Below, in pieces: positions 8,220 to 18,939 of a stretch of DNA of 64,000 nt (positions within the stretch are counted from its first letter, which is position 1; each line of letters opens with the position of its first letter). The translations under genes and the position numbers were made by a program. The DNA is from Streptomyces sp. B3I8 (GTDB taxonomy: Bacteria > Actinomycetota > Actinomycetes > Streptomycetales > Streptomycetaceae), in NCBI RefSeq assembly GCF_030816915.1, contig NZ_JAUSYN010000002.1, forward strand, positions 5,345,501-5,409,500, read 5' to 3'. Below the pieces are notes generated by a model. The model was given only the letters and a program-made list of their open reading frames with translations. It did not search any database and was not told where the DNA came from.

Positions 8220-8978
8220 ATGCCCTACGACCCGTCAGCCTTCCCGCCCTTCGCCGTCACCGTTGACCTGGTCGTGCTGACCGTGCGCCGCCATGCCCTG
8301 TGCGCACTGGCGGTCCGCAGGGGAGAGTCGCCCTTCAAGGGGCGCTGGGCACTCCCCGGCGGGTTCGTACGGGACGACGAGGACCTGGCGCAGGCGGCGG
8401 CGCGCGAGCTGGCCGAGGAGACCGGGCTGCACGCCCACGACCCGTCCGCGCCCGCCCAGGACAACGGGGCGCACCTGGAACAGCTCGCCACCTACGGGGA
8501 CCCCGGGCGCGACCCCCGCATGAGGGTCGTCAGCGTCGCCCATCTCGCACTCGCCCCCGATCTGCCCGCCCCGCGCCCGGGCGGCGACGCCCACAGCGCC
8601 CGCTGGGCCCCGGTGGAGGACCTGCTGCGGCAGGGCGGCTACGGCAAGGACGGCGAGCAGGCCGCACCGCTCGCCTTCGACCACGCGCGGATCCTCGCCG
8701 ACGGTGTCGAACGCGCCCGCTCCAAGATCGAGTACTCCTCGCTGGCGACCGCCTTCTGCCCCCCGGAGTTCACCGTCGGAGAGCTGCGCCGCGTCTACGA
8801 GGCGGTGTGGGGCGTGGCCCTGGACCCGCGGAACTTCCACCGCAAGGTCACCGGCACCCCCGGCTTCCTCGTCCCGACCGGCGGGACGACGACCCGTCAG
8901 GGCGGCAGGCCCGCACAGCTCTTCCGCGCAGGCGGTGCCACCCTGCTCAATCCACCCATGCTGCGCCCCGATGCCTGA
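8220..8978 (+). CDS. NrtR-like Nudix hydrolase/transcriptional regulator
   Basis: This encodes a 252-aa protein. The N-terminal Nudix domain has a complete Nudix box: G-x5-E-x7-R-E-U-x-E-E-x-G-U, from GGFVRDDE to AARELAEETGL, about residues 43-65. A C-terminal winged-helix-like domain, from FTVGELRRVYEAVWG onward, is typical of NrtR regulators. NrtR proteins sense ADP-ribose or NAD derivatives and repress NAD or pentose metabolism genes. The intact Nudix box suggests that hydrolase activity is retained. The start ATG 8220 places the Nudix fold close to the N-terminus; an upstream in-frame start would add low-complexity sequence. No NAD genes are adjacent, so targets must lie elsewhere. Confidence 0.85.
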   Translation: MPYDPSAFPPFAVTVDLVVLTVRRHALCALAVRRGESPFKGRWALPGGFVRDDEDLAQAAARELAEETGLHAHDPSAPAQDNGAHLEQLATYGDPGRDPRMRVVSVAHLALAPDLPAPRPGGDAHSARWAPVEDLLRQGGYGKDGEQAAPLAFDHARILADGVERARSKIEYSSLATAFCPPEFTVGELRRVYEAVWGVALDPRNFHRKVTGTPGFLVPTGGTTTRQGGRPAQLFRAGGATLLNPPMLRPDA

Positions 8979-9085
8979 CTGCCTGTCAGGTACTCCCTCA
9001 CTCCCGCGCGCACCACGGGTGATCCGGCCCGCGACGCAACCCGAACATCCCGGCAAAAGGGATAAATAACGCTATCTTGCATCGG

Positions 9086-11113
9086 GTGATCCAGGTGCTC
9101 GGGCTTTCCAGCCACCCCCGCAGGAACCTTCCGCCCGCCGTCGACGACGTCTCCTTCGAGGCGTACGCCGGCCGTGTCACGGCTCTCCTCGGGGCGCCGG
9201 GTGCGGGCCGGACCACCGTGCTCCGACTCATGCTCGAACTCCAACCCGGCCTCGGTGTCACCCATTTCAAGGGCCGCCCGCTGCACGAGATCCCGCACCC
9301 GGCGCGAGAGGTCGGCACCCTCCTCGGTGACGTCCCCGGACATCCCGCGCGTACCGTCCGCGGTCACCTCCGCATGCTGTGCGCGGCCACCGGCCTGCCC
9401 GTCCGCCGCGCCGACGAACTCCTGGAAGCGGTCGGACTGGTCAGCCTCCGCGAGGAACGCCTCAGCAGCCTCTCGCACGGGCTCGACCGCCGCCTCGGCC
9501 TCGCCTGCGCCCTGCTCGCCGACCCTCACACCCTCGTCCTGGACGAACCCGCCGCGGGCCTGTCCCCCCGCGAGGCGCGCTGGCTGCACGGCGTGCTCCG
9601 CGCCCATGCCGAACGGGGCGGCACCGTCCTGTTCACCACGGGCGACTCCAAGGAGGCCGCCCACCACGCCGACCGGGTCGTCGCGATGAACGAGGGCAAG
9701 GTCGTCGCCGACCTCGCCGCGACCGACTTCGCCCGCACCCGGCTGCGCCCGCGGGTCGCCGTCCGCAGCCCGCACGCCGCCCGACTCGCGGCACTGCTCA
9801 CCAAGGAGGCGCGCACCTACCGACGCCCCCTGGAGGTGGTGCGGGAGGAGGCCAACCGGCTCTCGGTGTACGGCAGCACCTGTGCCGACGTGGGGGAGAC
9901 CGCCTTCCGGCACGGCATCCTCGTCCATCAACTCGCCGACGAGATCGGCGACATGGGCTGCTCCGCAGAACCCTCTGCGGACAGTGCGGTGCGGATCGGC
10001 TCGGCGCGGTCCCGTACCGGGGAGCGGTCCGGGGTCACGGAGTCCGCATCGGCCCGGTCCGGTTCCGCGGCGCGCGGCGCCGCAGCACCCGGAGCGGTGG
10101 CATCCGGTCCGGCGGCGCCGGCCCGGTCCGTGCCCGGTCCGACCCCATCCACCTCGCCCGCGAAGCACCCTTCCGGCACGCGGAACCCCGGCGTACCGGG
10201 CGCGGGTGCACCCGGCACGGGCACTCAAGGCTCCGGTGCGTCGGGCTCCCGCGCACCGGCCTCCGGTGCGCGGGGTCCTCACGCCCGGGATCTCGTCGCG
10301 CGTTCCGCCACCGTGCCGCCCGGCTTCATCCACGTCCGTCCCGCGCCCAGTCCCCTGCAGCCGCTGCGCTACGAACTGCGGCGCGCCGCCGGAGTGGGCA
10401 CCGGTTACCTCACCGCGGGCGTCGTCCTGGTCACCTCGGCCCTCGTCGCCGTCCTGCTCGCCCGCGCCGGGAACACGCCCCAGTACCGTCTGCTGGCGGC
10501 CTGGCCGCGGCAGATCCCGCTGCCTCCCGCCGCGCTCGGAGCCGGACTGCTCGGCGCGATCGCCTTCGGCGACGAGTTCCGCCACCCCGCCCTGGCCGCG
10601 GACCGCGGCACCGTCCCCCGGCGTCTGGGACTGCTCACCGCGAAACTCCTCGTCTCCGGGGCCATCGCGCTGATGATCGCCTTCCTCTCGCTCGGCTGCG
10701 ACCTCGAAGTGCTCTACCTCGCCTACGGACAGGAGCTCACCAGGGTTCCCGGAAACTGGCTGTCACTCGGCGCGGGATGGTTCGCCCTGGTCGTGGGGTG
10801 TGCCTGGGCCGGTGTTCTCGCCGCCGGCGTCTTCCGCTCGACGACCGCCGGGCTCGCCGCGGTGCTGGCCGTCCCGGTGGCGGTCGTTCCCCTCCTGCAC
10901 CACGTGTTCGGAGGTTCGTCCATCCGGACAGCGGCCGGAATCGTCCGACGACTGCGCGAGCTGGCCCTGCCGCAGTGGCCCTTCGGCGGCGAGCGCTACC
11001 TCACTGCCCTGGCCCGGCTGATCGCCCAACCCGTCGGCGGGGCACTGACGTTGTCGTTGGGGGCACTCCTGTGCGCTTATGTGGGTGCGACCCTGCGCAC
11101 GAGGGCACGGTGA
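9086..11113 (+). CDS. ABC transporter ATPase fused to a membrane domain
   Basis: This encodes about 675 aa: an N-terminal ABC ATPase-like domain (residues 1-220), a Pro/Ala/Gly/Ser/Thr-rich linker (about 300-415) and a C-terminal ABC-2-type membrane domain with roughly six helices (about 435-675). Walker B is HTLVLDEPAAG, and the signature is LSHGLDRR rather than LSGGQ. The Walker A reads GAPGAGRTT, with arginine replacing the invariant lysine, so ATPase activity is doubtful. The start is GTG 9086 or TTG 9077. TATCTT at 9073-9078 would place a transcription start near 9086, so the mRNA may be leaderless. The gene lies directly upstream of whiH in the same direction. Confidence 0.75.
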   Translation: MIQVLGLSSHPRRNLPPAVDDVSFEAYAGRVTALLGAPGAGRTTVLRLMLELQPGLGVTHFKGRPLHEIPHPAREVGTLLGDVPGHPARTVRGHLRMLCAATGLPVRRADELLEAVGLVSLREERLSSLSHGLDRRLGLACALLADPHTLVLDEPAAGLSPREARWLHGVLRAHAERGGTVLFTTGDSKEAAHHADRVVAMNEGKVVADLAATDFARTRLRPRVAVRSPHAARLAALLTKEARTYRRPLEVVREEANRLSVYGSTCADVGETAFRHGILVHQLADEIGDMGCSAEPSADSAVRIGSARSRTGERSGVTESASARSGSAARGAAAPGAVASGPAAPARSVPGPTPSTSPAKHPSGTRNPGVPGAGAPGTGTQGSGASGSRAPASGARGPHARDLVARSATVPPGFIHVRPAPSPLQPLRYELRRAAGVGTGYLTAGVVLVTSALVAVLLARAGNTPQYRLLAAWPRQIPLPPAALGAGLLGAIAFGDEFRHPALAADRGTVPRRLGLLTAKLLVSGAIALMIAFLSLGCDLEVLYLAYGQELTRVPGNWLSLGAGWFALVVGCAWAGVLAAGVFRSTTAGLAAVLAVPVAVVPLLHHVFGGSSIRTAAGIVRRLRELALPQWPFGGERYLTALARLIAQPVGGALTLSLGALLCAYVGATLRTRAR

Positions 11114-11157
11114 CGACGGTCCGCGACCGTACGTCCAGCCATGCCCACAACTCCCAG

Positions 11158-11182
11158 CAAAGCGCCCATTTCTTTCCGATAA
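11158..11182 (+). promoter_or_regulatory. Candidate sigma-WhiG-type promoter of whiH
   Basis: CCGATAA at 11176-11182 matches the -10 element of WhiG-dependent promoters (consensus TAAA-N15-GCCGATAA). The only -35-like sequence is CAAA at 11158-11161, with 14 nt between the two elements. whiH is known in S. coelicolor to depend on sigma-WhiG. The -10 match is good and the -35 weak, so the call is tentative. Confidence 0.4.
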
Positions 11183-11274
11183 GGCGTCAATTGCGACGGA
11201 GTGAGCGATCACCCTTTCGTGTGCTTTTCACCAAAGCCCTCAAGGCAGTTGAGAACAGCGCCGACAAAGGATCC

Positions 11275-12162
11275 GTGACTACCCTTGCGCAGACCATGAT
11301 GACCGCCGCCCGCTCCGCCGACTCCGGCCTGACCGGACCGGGCGAACTCGACCGCTACCCCTTCGCCGAGGCCCCCGCCGTCGAGCGCGTGGGCGCCCCC
11401 GTCTGGGAGACACCGGATCCGGAACTGGGCCGGGTGGGCCGCCGTGCCGCCGGCAGCCGGGGCCGCGGACTGCACGGCCAACTCGTCCAGCAGTTGGGTC
11501 AGATGATCGTCTCAGGCGACCTGGGCGCCGACCGACCGTTGGTTCCCGAGGAGATCGGCCAGCGGTTCGAGGTCTCCCGCACCGTCGTCCGCGAATCACT
11601 TCGCGTTCTGGAGGCGAAGGGCCTGGTCAGCGCCCGGCCGAACGTGGGCACCAGGGTGCGCCCGGTGAGCGACTGGAACCTTCTGGACCCGGACATCATC
11701 GAGTGGCGCGCCTTCGGACCCCAGCGGGACGACCAGCGCCGTGAGCTCAGTGAACTGCGCTGGACGATCGAACCGCTCGCCGCCCGGCTCGCGGCCGGCC
11801 ACGGCCGGGAGGACGTCCAGCAGCGGCTCGGGGACATGGTGGAGATCATGGGTCACGCCATGGCGCAGGGGGACGCGCTGACCTTCGCGCGCGCCGACGC
11901 CGAGTTCCACACGCTGCTCATCCAGGTCGCCGGGAACCGCATGCTGGAGCACCTCTCCGGCATCGTCTCCGCCGCCCTGCAGGTCTCCGGCGGCCCGATC
12001 GCCGGCTGCGACCGACCGACCGAGGCGTCCCTCACCCACCACGCCCGGATCGTCGACGCCCTCGCCGAGGGGGACGGCGCGGCGGCCGAGGTGGCCATGC
12101 GCCAGCTGCTCACGACCCACCCCGAGGGCGAGCGCGTGGTGCCCGCCCCGCGCGAGCACTGA
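11275..12162 (+). CDS. whiH: WhiH, GntR-family sporulation regulator
   Basis: This encodes a 295-aa protein from GTG 11275, preceded by AAAGGA. A winged helix-turn-helix of the GntR/FadR type (about residues 62-130, including VSRTVVRESLRVLEAKGLVSA) is followed by an all-helical FCD effector domain (about 150-285) with DAEFHTLL and HHARIVDALAEGD motifs. It is placed immediately upstream of hrdB, exactly as WhiH in S. coelicolor. There it is needed for sporulation septation in aerial hyphae and is transcribed by sigma-WhiG. The FCD domain suggests a small carboxylate ligand, still unknown. Confidence 0.92.
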   Translation: MTTLAQTMMTAARSADSGLTGPGELDRYPFAEAPAVERVGAPVWETPDPELGRVGRRAAGSRGRGLHGQLVQQLGQMIVSGDLGADRPLVPEEIGQRFEVSRTVVRESLRVLEAKGLVSARPNVGTRVRPVSDWNLLDPDIIEWRAFGPQRDDQRRELSELRWTIEPLAARLAAGHGREDVQQRLGDMVEIMGHAMAQGDALTFARADAEFHTLLIQVAGNRMLEHLSGIVSAALQVSGGPIAGCDRPTEASLTHHARIVDALAEGDGAAAEVAMRQLLTTHPEGERVVPAPREH

Positions 12163-12418
12163 CCGCGCTCCGGGAACGCCGCGGGCAGGGCGCGGGACGG
12201 TGCGGGGTGCGAGGACCGGGCGAGGCGGCACGGTGACGGGGGTCGTGCCGCCCGGGCCCACTCGGCGCACCGCACGGCCCGACGCGCGACGGCACGGCGT
12301 CTCGGGTGCCTCCTGGGGCAGGGCGCGCCCGGTACCTGCCCGGCGTACCGGCGGTCGCGGCACCGCGCAAGACAGTGGCCCCTTGCCGTACCGGTCCGGC
12401 CGAACCTGGCGGCAGCGC

Positions 12419-12456
12419 TGAATCCGATCACAGATGTTCCCTTCTGATCGGATTCA
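12419..12456. promoter_or_regulatory. 12-bp inverted repeat upstream of hrdB
   Basis: TGAATCCGATCA (12419-12430) and TGATCGGATTCA (12445-12456) are perfect inverted repeats with a 14-nt spacer. They lie 49 bp upstream of the candidate ECF promoter -35 element and 243 bp before the hrdB start. The moderate GC content and lack of a T-tract argue against a terminator and for a regulator-binding site. The binding protein is unknown. Confidence 0.55.
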
Positions 12457-12504
12457 ACAACCTTTGAGTGGTTACGCGGTGTGACTCGGGCCACGCGGAA
12501 TGGG

Positions 12505-12532
12505 CGTAACGCTCCTCGGAACTGCGCGATGA
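12505..12532 (+). promoter_or_regulatory. Candidate ECF-sigma promoter of hrdB
   Basis: CGTAAC (12505-12510) and CGATGA (12527-12532), separated by 16 nt, match the promoter recognised by the ECF factor ShbA at hrdB in other streptomycetes, as I recall it. Transcription would start near 12540, leaving a leader of about 160 nt before GTG 12699. Confidence 0.6.
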
Positions 12533-12698
12533 CCTAAGAGGTGACAGCCGAGGAGGGAATACGGACGCCGCACGCGGCGCTGTGCCTCTTCCCGGCGCCC
12601 GCCCGCGCCGTCGGCCCATCCCCAAGTCGGCGGTCGTCGGCTCCTGTCCGTCGTGGACGGGGCCGGAAGCCGTTTTCCAACGTTCCGAGAGGTTGTTC

Positions 12699-14234
12699 GT
12701 GTCGGCCAGCACATCCCGTACGCTCCCGCCGGAGATCGTCGAGTCCGTCTCTGTCATGGCGCTCATCGAGCGGGGAAAGGCTGAGGGGCAGATCGCCGGC
12801 GACGATGTGCGTCGGGCCTTCGAAGCTGACCAGATTCCGGCCACTCAGTGGAAGAACGTACTGCGCAGCCTCAACCAGATCCTCGAGGAAGAGGGTGTGA
12901 CGCTGATGGTCAGTGCCGCGGAGCCCAAGCGCACCCGAAAGAGCGTCGCAGCGAAGAGTCCGGCCAAGCGCACCGCCACCAAGACGGTCGCGGCGAAGCC
13001 GGTGACCTCGAAGAAGGCGGCCCCCGTCGCCCCCGTCGCTCCGGAGGCGCCCGCCGTCGCTCCGGCCGACGACGAGGCCCCCGCCAAGAAGACGGCGGCC
13101 AAGAAGACGACGGCCAAGAAGGCTGTCGCGAAGAAGACCGCGACCAAGAAGACGGCTGCCAAGAAGACGACGTCCAAGAAGGACGACGCCGAGTCGGCCG
13201 AGGAAGAGACGCTCGAGGACGCCCCCAAGAGCGCCGACGAGCCCGAGGGCACCGAGAGCGCCGGGTTCGTCCTCTCCGACGAGGACGAGGACGACGCCCC
13301 CGCCCAGCAGGTCGCCGCGGCCGGCGCCACCGCCGACCCGGTCAAGGACTACCTCAAGCAGATCGGCAAGGTCCCCCTGCTCAACGCGGAGCAGGAGGTC
13401 GAGCTCGCCAAGCGCATCGAGGCCGGTCTGTTCGCCGAGGACAAGCTGGCGAGCGCCGACAAACTGGCGCCCAAGCTCAAGCGCGAACTGGAGATCATCG
13501 CCGAGGACGGCCGCCGCGCCAAGAACCACCTCCTGGAGGCCAACCTCCGCCTGGTGGTTTCCCTGGCCAAGCGCTACACCGGCCGCGGCATGCTCTTCCT
13601 GGACCTCATCCAGGAGGGCAACCTCGGTCTGATCCGCGCCGTCGAGAAGTTCGACTACACCAAGGGCTACAAGTTCTCCACGTACGCCACGTGGTGGATC
13701 CGCCAGGCCATCACTCGCGCGATGGCAGACCAGGCCCGCACCATCCGTATCCCGGTGCACATGGTCGAGGTCATCAACAAGCTCGCGCGCGTCCAGCGCC
13801 AGATGCTCCAGGACCTGGGCCGCGAGCCCACCCCGGAGGAGCTGGCCAAGGAACTCGACATGACCCCTGAAAAGGTCATCGAGGTCCAGAAGTACGGCCG
13901 CGAGCCCATCTCCCTGCACACCCCGCTCGGCGAGGACGGCGACAGCGAGTTCGGTGACCTCATCGAGGACTCCGAGGCCGTCGTCCCGGCCGACGCCGTG
14001 AGCTTCACGCTCCTCCAGGAGCAGCTGCACTCCGTCCTCGACACGCTCTCGGAGCGCGAGGCCGGCGTCGTCTCCATGCGGTTCGGCCTCACCGACGGCC
14101 AGCCGAAGACGCTCGACGAGATCGGCAAGGTGTACGGGGTCACCCGTGAGCGCATCCGTCAGATCGAGTCCAAGACGATGTCGAAGCTGCGCCACCCGTC
14201 CCGCTCCCAGGTCCTGCGCGACTACCTCGACTGA
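12699..14234 (+). CDS. hrdB: HrdB, principal RNA polymerase sigma factor
   Basis: This encodes 511 aa, the same length as S. coelicolor HrdB as I remember it. The start is GTG 12699, preceded by GAGAGG and giving [16 protein letters not shown]. The N-terminus contains region 1.1-like sequence, then a long Lys/Ala/Thr-rich tract (about residues 65-165, repeated AAKKT units) and an acidic stretch with VLSDEDEDD. Region 2 includes [20 protein letters not shown] and [13 protein letters not shown] (about 293-345). Region 4.2 ends in [20 protein letters not shown]. It directs transcription of housekeeping genes and is essential. It is transcribed alone and followed by a strong terminator. Confidence 0.97.
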   Translation: MSASTSRTLPPEIVESVSVMALIERGKAEGQIAGDDVRRAFEADQIPATQWKNVLRSLNQILEEEGVTLMVSAAEPKRTRKSVAAKSPAKRTATKTVAAKPVTSKKAAPVAPVAPEAPAVAPADDEAPAKKTAAKKTTAKKAVAKKTATKKTAAKKTTSKKDDAESAEEETLEDAPKSADEPEGTESAGFVLSDEDEDDAPAQQVAAAGATADPVKDYLKQIGKVPLLNAEQEVELAKRIEAGLFAEDKLASADKLAPKLKRELEIIAEDGRRAKNHLLEANLRLVVSLAKRYTGRGMLFLDLIQEGNLGLIRAVEKFDYTKGYKFSTYATWWIRQAITRAMADQARTIRIPVHMVEVINKLARVQRQMLQDLGREPTPEELAKELDMTPEKVIEVQKYGREPISLHTPLGEDGDSEFGDLIEDSEAVVPADAVSFTLLQEQLHSVLDTLSEREAGVVSMRFGLTDGQPKTLDEIGKVYGVTRERIRQIESKTMSKLRHPSRSQVLRDYLD

Positions 14235-14255
14235 CCGGGGCGCCTCTACGGCGCC

Positions 14256-14292
14256 CGAGGGCCCGGCTCCTGCTCCAGGAGCCGGGCCCTCG
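14256..14292 (+). terminator. Strong hairpin terminator after hrdB
   Basis: A 17-bp perfect stem joins arms 14256-14272 and 14276-14292 with a 3-nt CTC loop, starting 22 bp after the hrdB stop codon. Confidence 0.85.
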
Positions 14293-14417
14293 GCCATTGC
14301 GCCGCGCCGCCGCTTCCCGGCCCCCGTATCCCGTGTGGACGGACGTCTGCGTGTGCGGGCGAAGAGCCGGTGAATCACTCTGGGTGTTCCACGACCACCT
14401 CTGAGTGAGGAGTACGC

Positions 14418-15230
14418 ATGCGCCGTCCCTCTGCCCGGGCGCTGGCTCTCGGGGCCGCAGCGGCCGTGATACCGCTGGCCACACCCGCCGCCGCCACCGC
14501 CGACAGCGTCGTCATCGGTGGCCATCCCGTCGACATCTCCCAGAGCCCCTGGACGGTCGCCCTGTCCAGCCGTGACCGGTTCGGGGCAGACAGGTCGGGA
14601 CATTTCTGCGGAGGGGTCGCGGTCGCCCGTACGGTCGTACTCACCGCGGCCCATTGCCTGGACCGGGACGTCCTGGGCTCACCCCGCGCCGACGACTTCA
14701 AGATCATCGCCAACCGTACGGATCTGTTGTCCGCTCAGGGCGAGGAGGTCGCCGTGCGCAGCGTGTGGGTCAATCCGCGCTACGACAGCGACACCAACGC
14801 CGGCGACTTCGGGCTGCTCACCCTCGCGTCGCCGCTGCCCGAGAACTCGGTCATCAGGATGGCGGGCGCCGAGGATCCCGCGTACGCGCCGGGCGAGCAG
14901 GCGACGGTGTACGGCTGGGGGGACACCACGGGGGCCGGTGCCTACCCGCGTGACCTGAGGGCTGCCTCCGTGCACGTCCTGTCCGACGAGGCCTGCGGGG
15001 CGGCGTATCCGAGCAGCCGGAGCGGCACCTACCTGGCCGGTTCGATGCTGTGCGCCGGGGAGGCGAGTGGGGGCCGTGACGCCTGCCAGGGGGACAGCGG
15101 AGGCCCGCTGGTGGCGCGGGGGCGCCTGATCGGCCTGGTGTCCTGGGGGAGCGGCTGTGGGCAGCCGGGGAGCCCGGGGGTCTACACGCGCGTCACGGAC
15201 GTCGTACGGACGCTCGGTGCCGGACGTTGA
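14418..15230 (+). CDS. Secreted trypsin-like serine protease (S1 family)
   Basis: This encodes a 270-aa precursor, preceded by GAGTGAGGAG. A signal peptide of about 29 residues ends near [10 protein letters not shown]. The mature chain begins near VVIGGHPVD. The catalytic triad is visible as His79 in TAAHC, Asp130 in NAGDFGLL and Ser227 in GDSGGP. Asp221 in [13 protein letters not shown] lies at the base of the S1 pocket, indicating trypsin-like cleavage after Lys or Arg. Cysteines FCGG, AHC, ACG, LCAG, DACQG and GCGQ fit three disulfides. It is probably an extracellular protease, transcribed singly after hrdB. Confidence 0.93.
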   Translation: MRRPSARALALGAAAAVIPLATPAAATADSVVIGGHPVDISQSPWTVALSSRDRFGADRSGHFCGGVAVARTVVLTAAHCLDRDVLGSPRADDFKIIANRTDLLSAQGEEVAVRSVWVNPRYDSDTNAGDFGLLTLASPLPENSVIRMAGAEDPAYAPGEQATVYGWGDTTGAGAYPRDLRAASVHVLSDEACGAAYPSSRSGTYLAGSMLCAGEASGGRDACQGDSGGPLVARGRLIGLVSWGSGCGQPGSPGVYTRVTDVVRTLGAGR

Positions 15231-15280
15231 GCATCGAACGCACGGCGGCGCCTGGGCACGGAGCGCCACGGGTATGCGAA

Positions 15281-15315
15281 CGGGCGGCCGCCCCATTGGC
15301 CGGGGCGGCCGCCCG
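15281..15315. terminator. Bidirectional hairpin between convergent genes
   Basis: Arms 15281-15294 and 15302-15315 are a perfect 14-bp inverted repeat (CGGGCGGCCGCCCC) with a 7-nt loop. It lies between the protease gene (plus) and the small zinc-ribbon-like gene (minus) and can serve both. Confidence 0.8.
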
Positions 15316-15361
15316 TTTCGCCGGCCTGATGCCGGCACTCGCTCGTCGTTGACGCGAAGTG

Positions 15362-15592
15362 TCAGCGCTCCTCTTCGGCAGGGGACGCCGGAACGGACGT
15401 CAGGCGCTGCGTCTCGTCCTGTATCTCAGCGGCGATCTTCTTGAGTTCCGGCTCGAACTTGCGACCGTGGTGGGCGCAGAAGAGCAGTTCTCCGCCGCTC
15501 AGGAGGACCACGCGTACGTAGGCCTGGGCGCCGCAACGGTCGCAGCGGTCGGCCGCCGTCAGCGGGGTCGCGGGGGTCAGAACAGTAGTCAC
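15362..15592 (-). CDS. Small conserved protein, DUF7455-like, probable zinc ribbon
   Basis: This encodes a 76-aa protein from GTG 15592, with GAGAAGAGG upstream. CDRCG (about residue 17) and FCAHH (about 38) form a probable C-x2-C...C-x2-H metal site, preceded by LTAADRCDRCGAQAYVRV. The C-terminal 30 residues are charged and helical. It is conserved in Streptomyces beside hrdB and parE. Its function is unknown, and it is transcribed away from parE. Confidence 0.8.
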   Translation of the reverse strand: MTTVLTPATPLTAADRCDRCGAQAYVRVVLLSGGELLFCAHHGRKFEPELKKIAAEIQDETQRLTSVPASPAEEER

Positions 15593-16056
15593 GTCGCCTC
15601 TTCTCTAGCTCGACGAGCTGTCGTACCAGGGTCAACATCCAACCAGGCCGAAAACGTTCCCGCTCGCGGCGCTTTCCTCGGAAAAATCTCTCCGGGGCCG
15701 GCTGTCTGCTGCCGGTTGGCGGCGAATGTGCCGTAGTGCGTATCTCTGTGTCGTACGGTTTCGCGCTGTCAGGGGGTGTCTGGGGCTGTCTGTCAGGGGG
15801 ATCGGTCCTCCCGGCCGGCTTGCCGGTGTTCATGAGGACGTGCCCGGAGCCTAAATGGTTCATGCCCCGATGGGAACGTGATATGTACTTCACTCCATCG
15901 AGGGATCGAACGCCCGTGCGAGTCTGAACTAGTGTGGGTTTCGGGGGAGGGTGGCGTGACAACGGCTCTACCTGGGCTCGGTACGCTCGGACCCGCGACG
16001 AAGCCGCGCCCTTACCCTCAAGGGCCTCATCCGAAATTCAGCGAGGAGCGAACCGC
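15593..16056. other. 464-bp divergent promoter region
   Basis: This is the intergenic space between the small zinc-ribbon-like gene (minus) and parE (plus). Two direct copies of CTGTCAGGGGG lie at 15766-15776 and 15790-15800, 24 bp apart. The AT-richer segment 15840-15940 (GATATGTACTTCACTCC, then CTAGTGTGGG) probably carries the parE promoter, but I cannot assign -35 and -10 elements with confidence. No gene was seen. Confidence 0.45.
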
Positions 16057-18180
<2,124 letters not shown>

Positions 18181-18287
18181 GTGCCGCCCGGTGCCCGGTG
18201 GTTAGTTTCTGGTCGATGGGCCGGCGGGCCGGGGGCGGGTCCGCGCGCCCGCGGCGGGCGGTGGCGTCTCCACCCGTGGGTGGAGTC

Positions 18288-18315
18288 GAGCGCGGGTGAG
18301 GATCCACCCGCGCTC
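18288..18315. terminator. Hairpin between parE and the two-component operon
   Basis: GAGCGCGGGTG (18288-18298) and CACCCGCGCTC (18305-18315) form a perfect 11-bp stem with a 6-nt loop, 107 bp after parE. A terminator is likely. Being 100 bp before the next start codon, it could also be an operator for the downstream NarL-type regulator. Confidence 0.55.
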
Positions 18316-18414
18316 CACCCCTGCTCCGATCCGCCCGTCCGTGCTTCTCCGTAGCGTCGTAGGCGTGAACGGCACCTGCCGTTCCGTCCGCTTCTCTCGT
18401 TCACGGAGGCCGGG

Positions 18415-18939
18415 ATGTCCGGTGACGTCGATGTTCTGCTGATCGCCGCCGCTGTGGTGCTGGTGGTCGTCCGCCAGTTCCGTACGCGTCGTGTGGACAC
18501 GGACCGGCGCTGGTGGATCGTGCCGGTCGTCCTCGCCGTACTCGCGGTGCGCCAGCCGGGACTCGTCGACGCGCACCACCGTGTGGGATCCGTCGTGCTG
18601 CTCGTGGCCGAACTGCTCATCGGTCTGGCCGTCGGGGCCGGCTGGGCCTGGACCTCGCGGATATGGGCGGAGCCGGACGGCGGTGTGTGGAGCAGGAGCA
18701 CCAAGGCCGGGGTGGTCGTGTGGGGCGTCGGCATAGCCCTGCGGGCCGGGCTCTTCGGGGTCGGGGCCGCGTTGGGCGTCCACCAGGACAGCTCGGCCCT
18801 GGTGCTGGCGCTGGCGGCGACTCTGCTGGTCCGTTCGGGAATCCTGGTCTGGAGGGCACAGGCGTCGCTGCCGGAGGGCGGTCGTGCCGCGGTGGTCGGT
18901 GGGGCCGTGGGCCGGCCCGCACGGAAGGAGCCCGTGTGA
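18415..18939 (+). CDS. DUF1453 membrane protein
   Basis: This encodes a 174-aa integral membrane protein with about five predicted helices (for example VDVLLIAAAVVLVVVRQF and AGVVVWGVGIALRAGLFGVG). It belongs to the DUF1453/CcdC-like family, whose role is unknown. ATG 18415 is preceded by ACGGAGG. The stop codon overlaps the kinase start by 4 nt, so it is translationally coupled and may modulate that kinase. Confidence 0.8.
   Translation: MSGDVDVLLIAAAVVLVVVRQFRTRRVDTDRRWWIVPVVLAVLAVRQPGLVDAHHRVGSVVLLVAELLIGLAVGAGWAWTSRIWAEPDGGVWSRSTKAGVVVWGVGIALRAGLFGVGAALGVHQDSSALVLALAATLLVRSGILVWRAQASLPEGGRAAVVGGAVGRPARKEPV

Noticed and set aside
9379..11274. An N-terminally extended WhiH frame
   Set aside because: The in-frame upstream part is the shadow of the ABC gene; GTG 11275 has a good ribosome site and matches WhiH length.
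12699..14234. A minus-strand 706-codon frame (12534-14654) opposite hrdB
   Set aside because: Antisense reading of the Lys/Ala repeats gives Leu/Gly-rich low-complexity sequence only.
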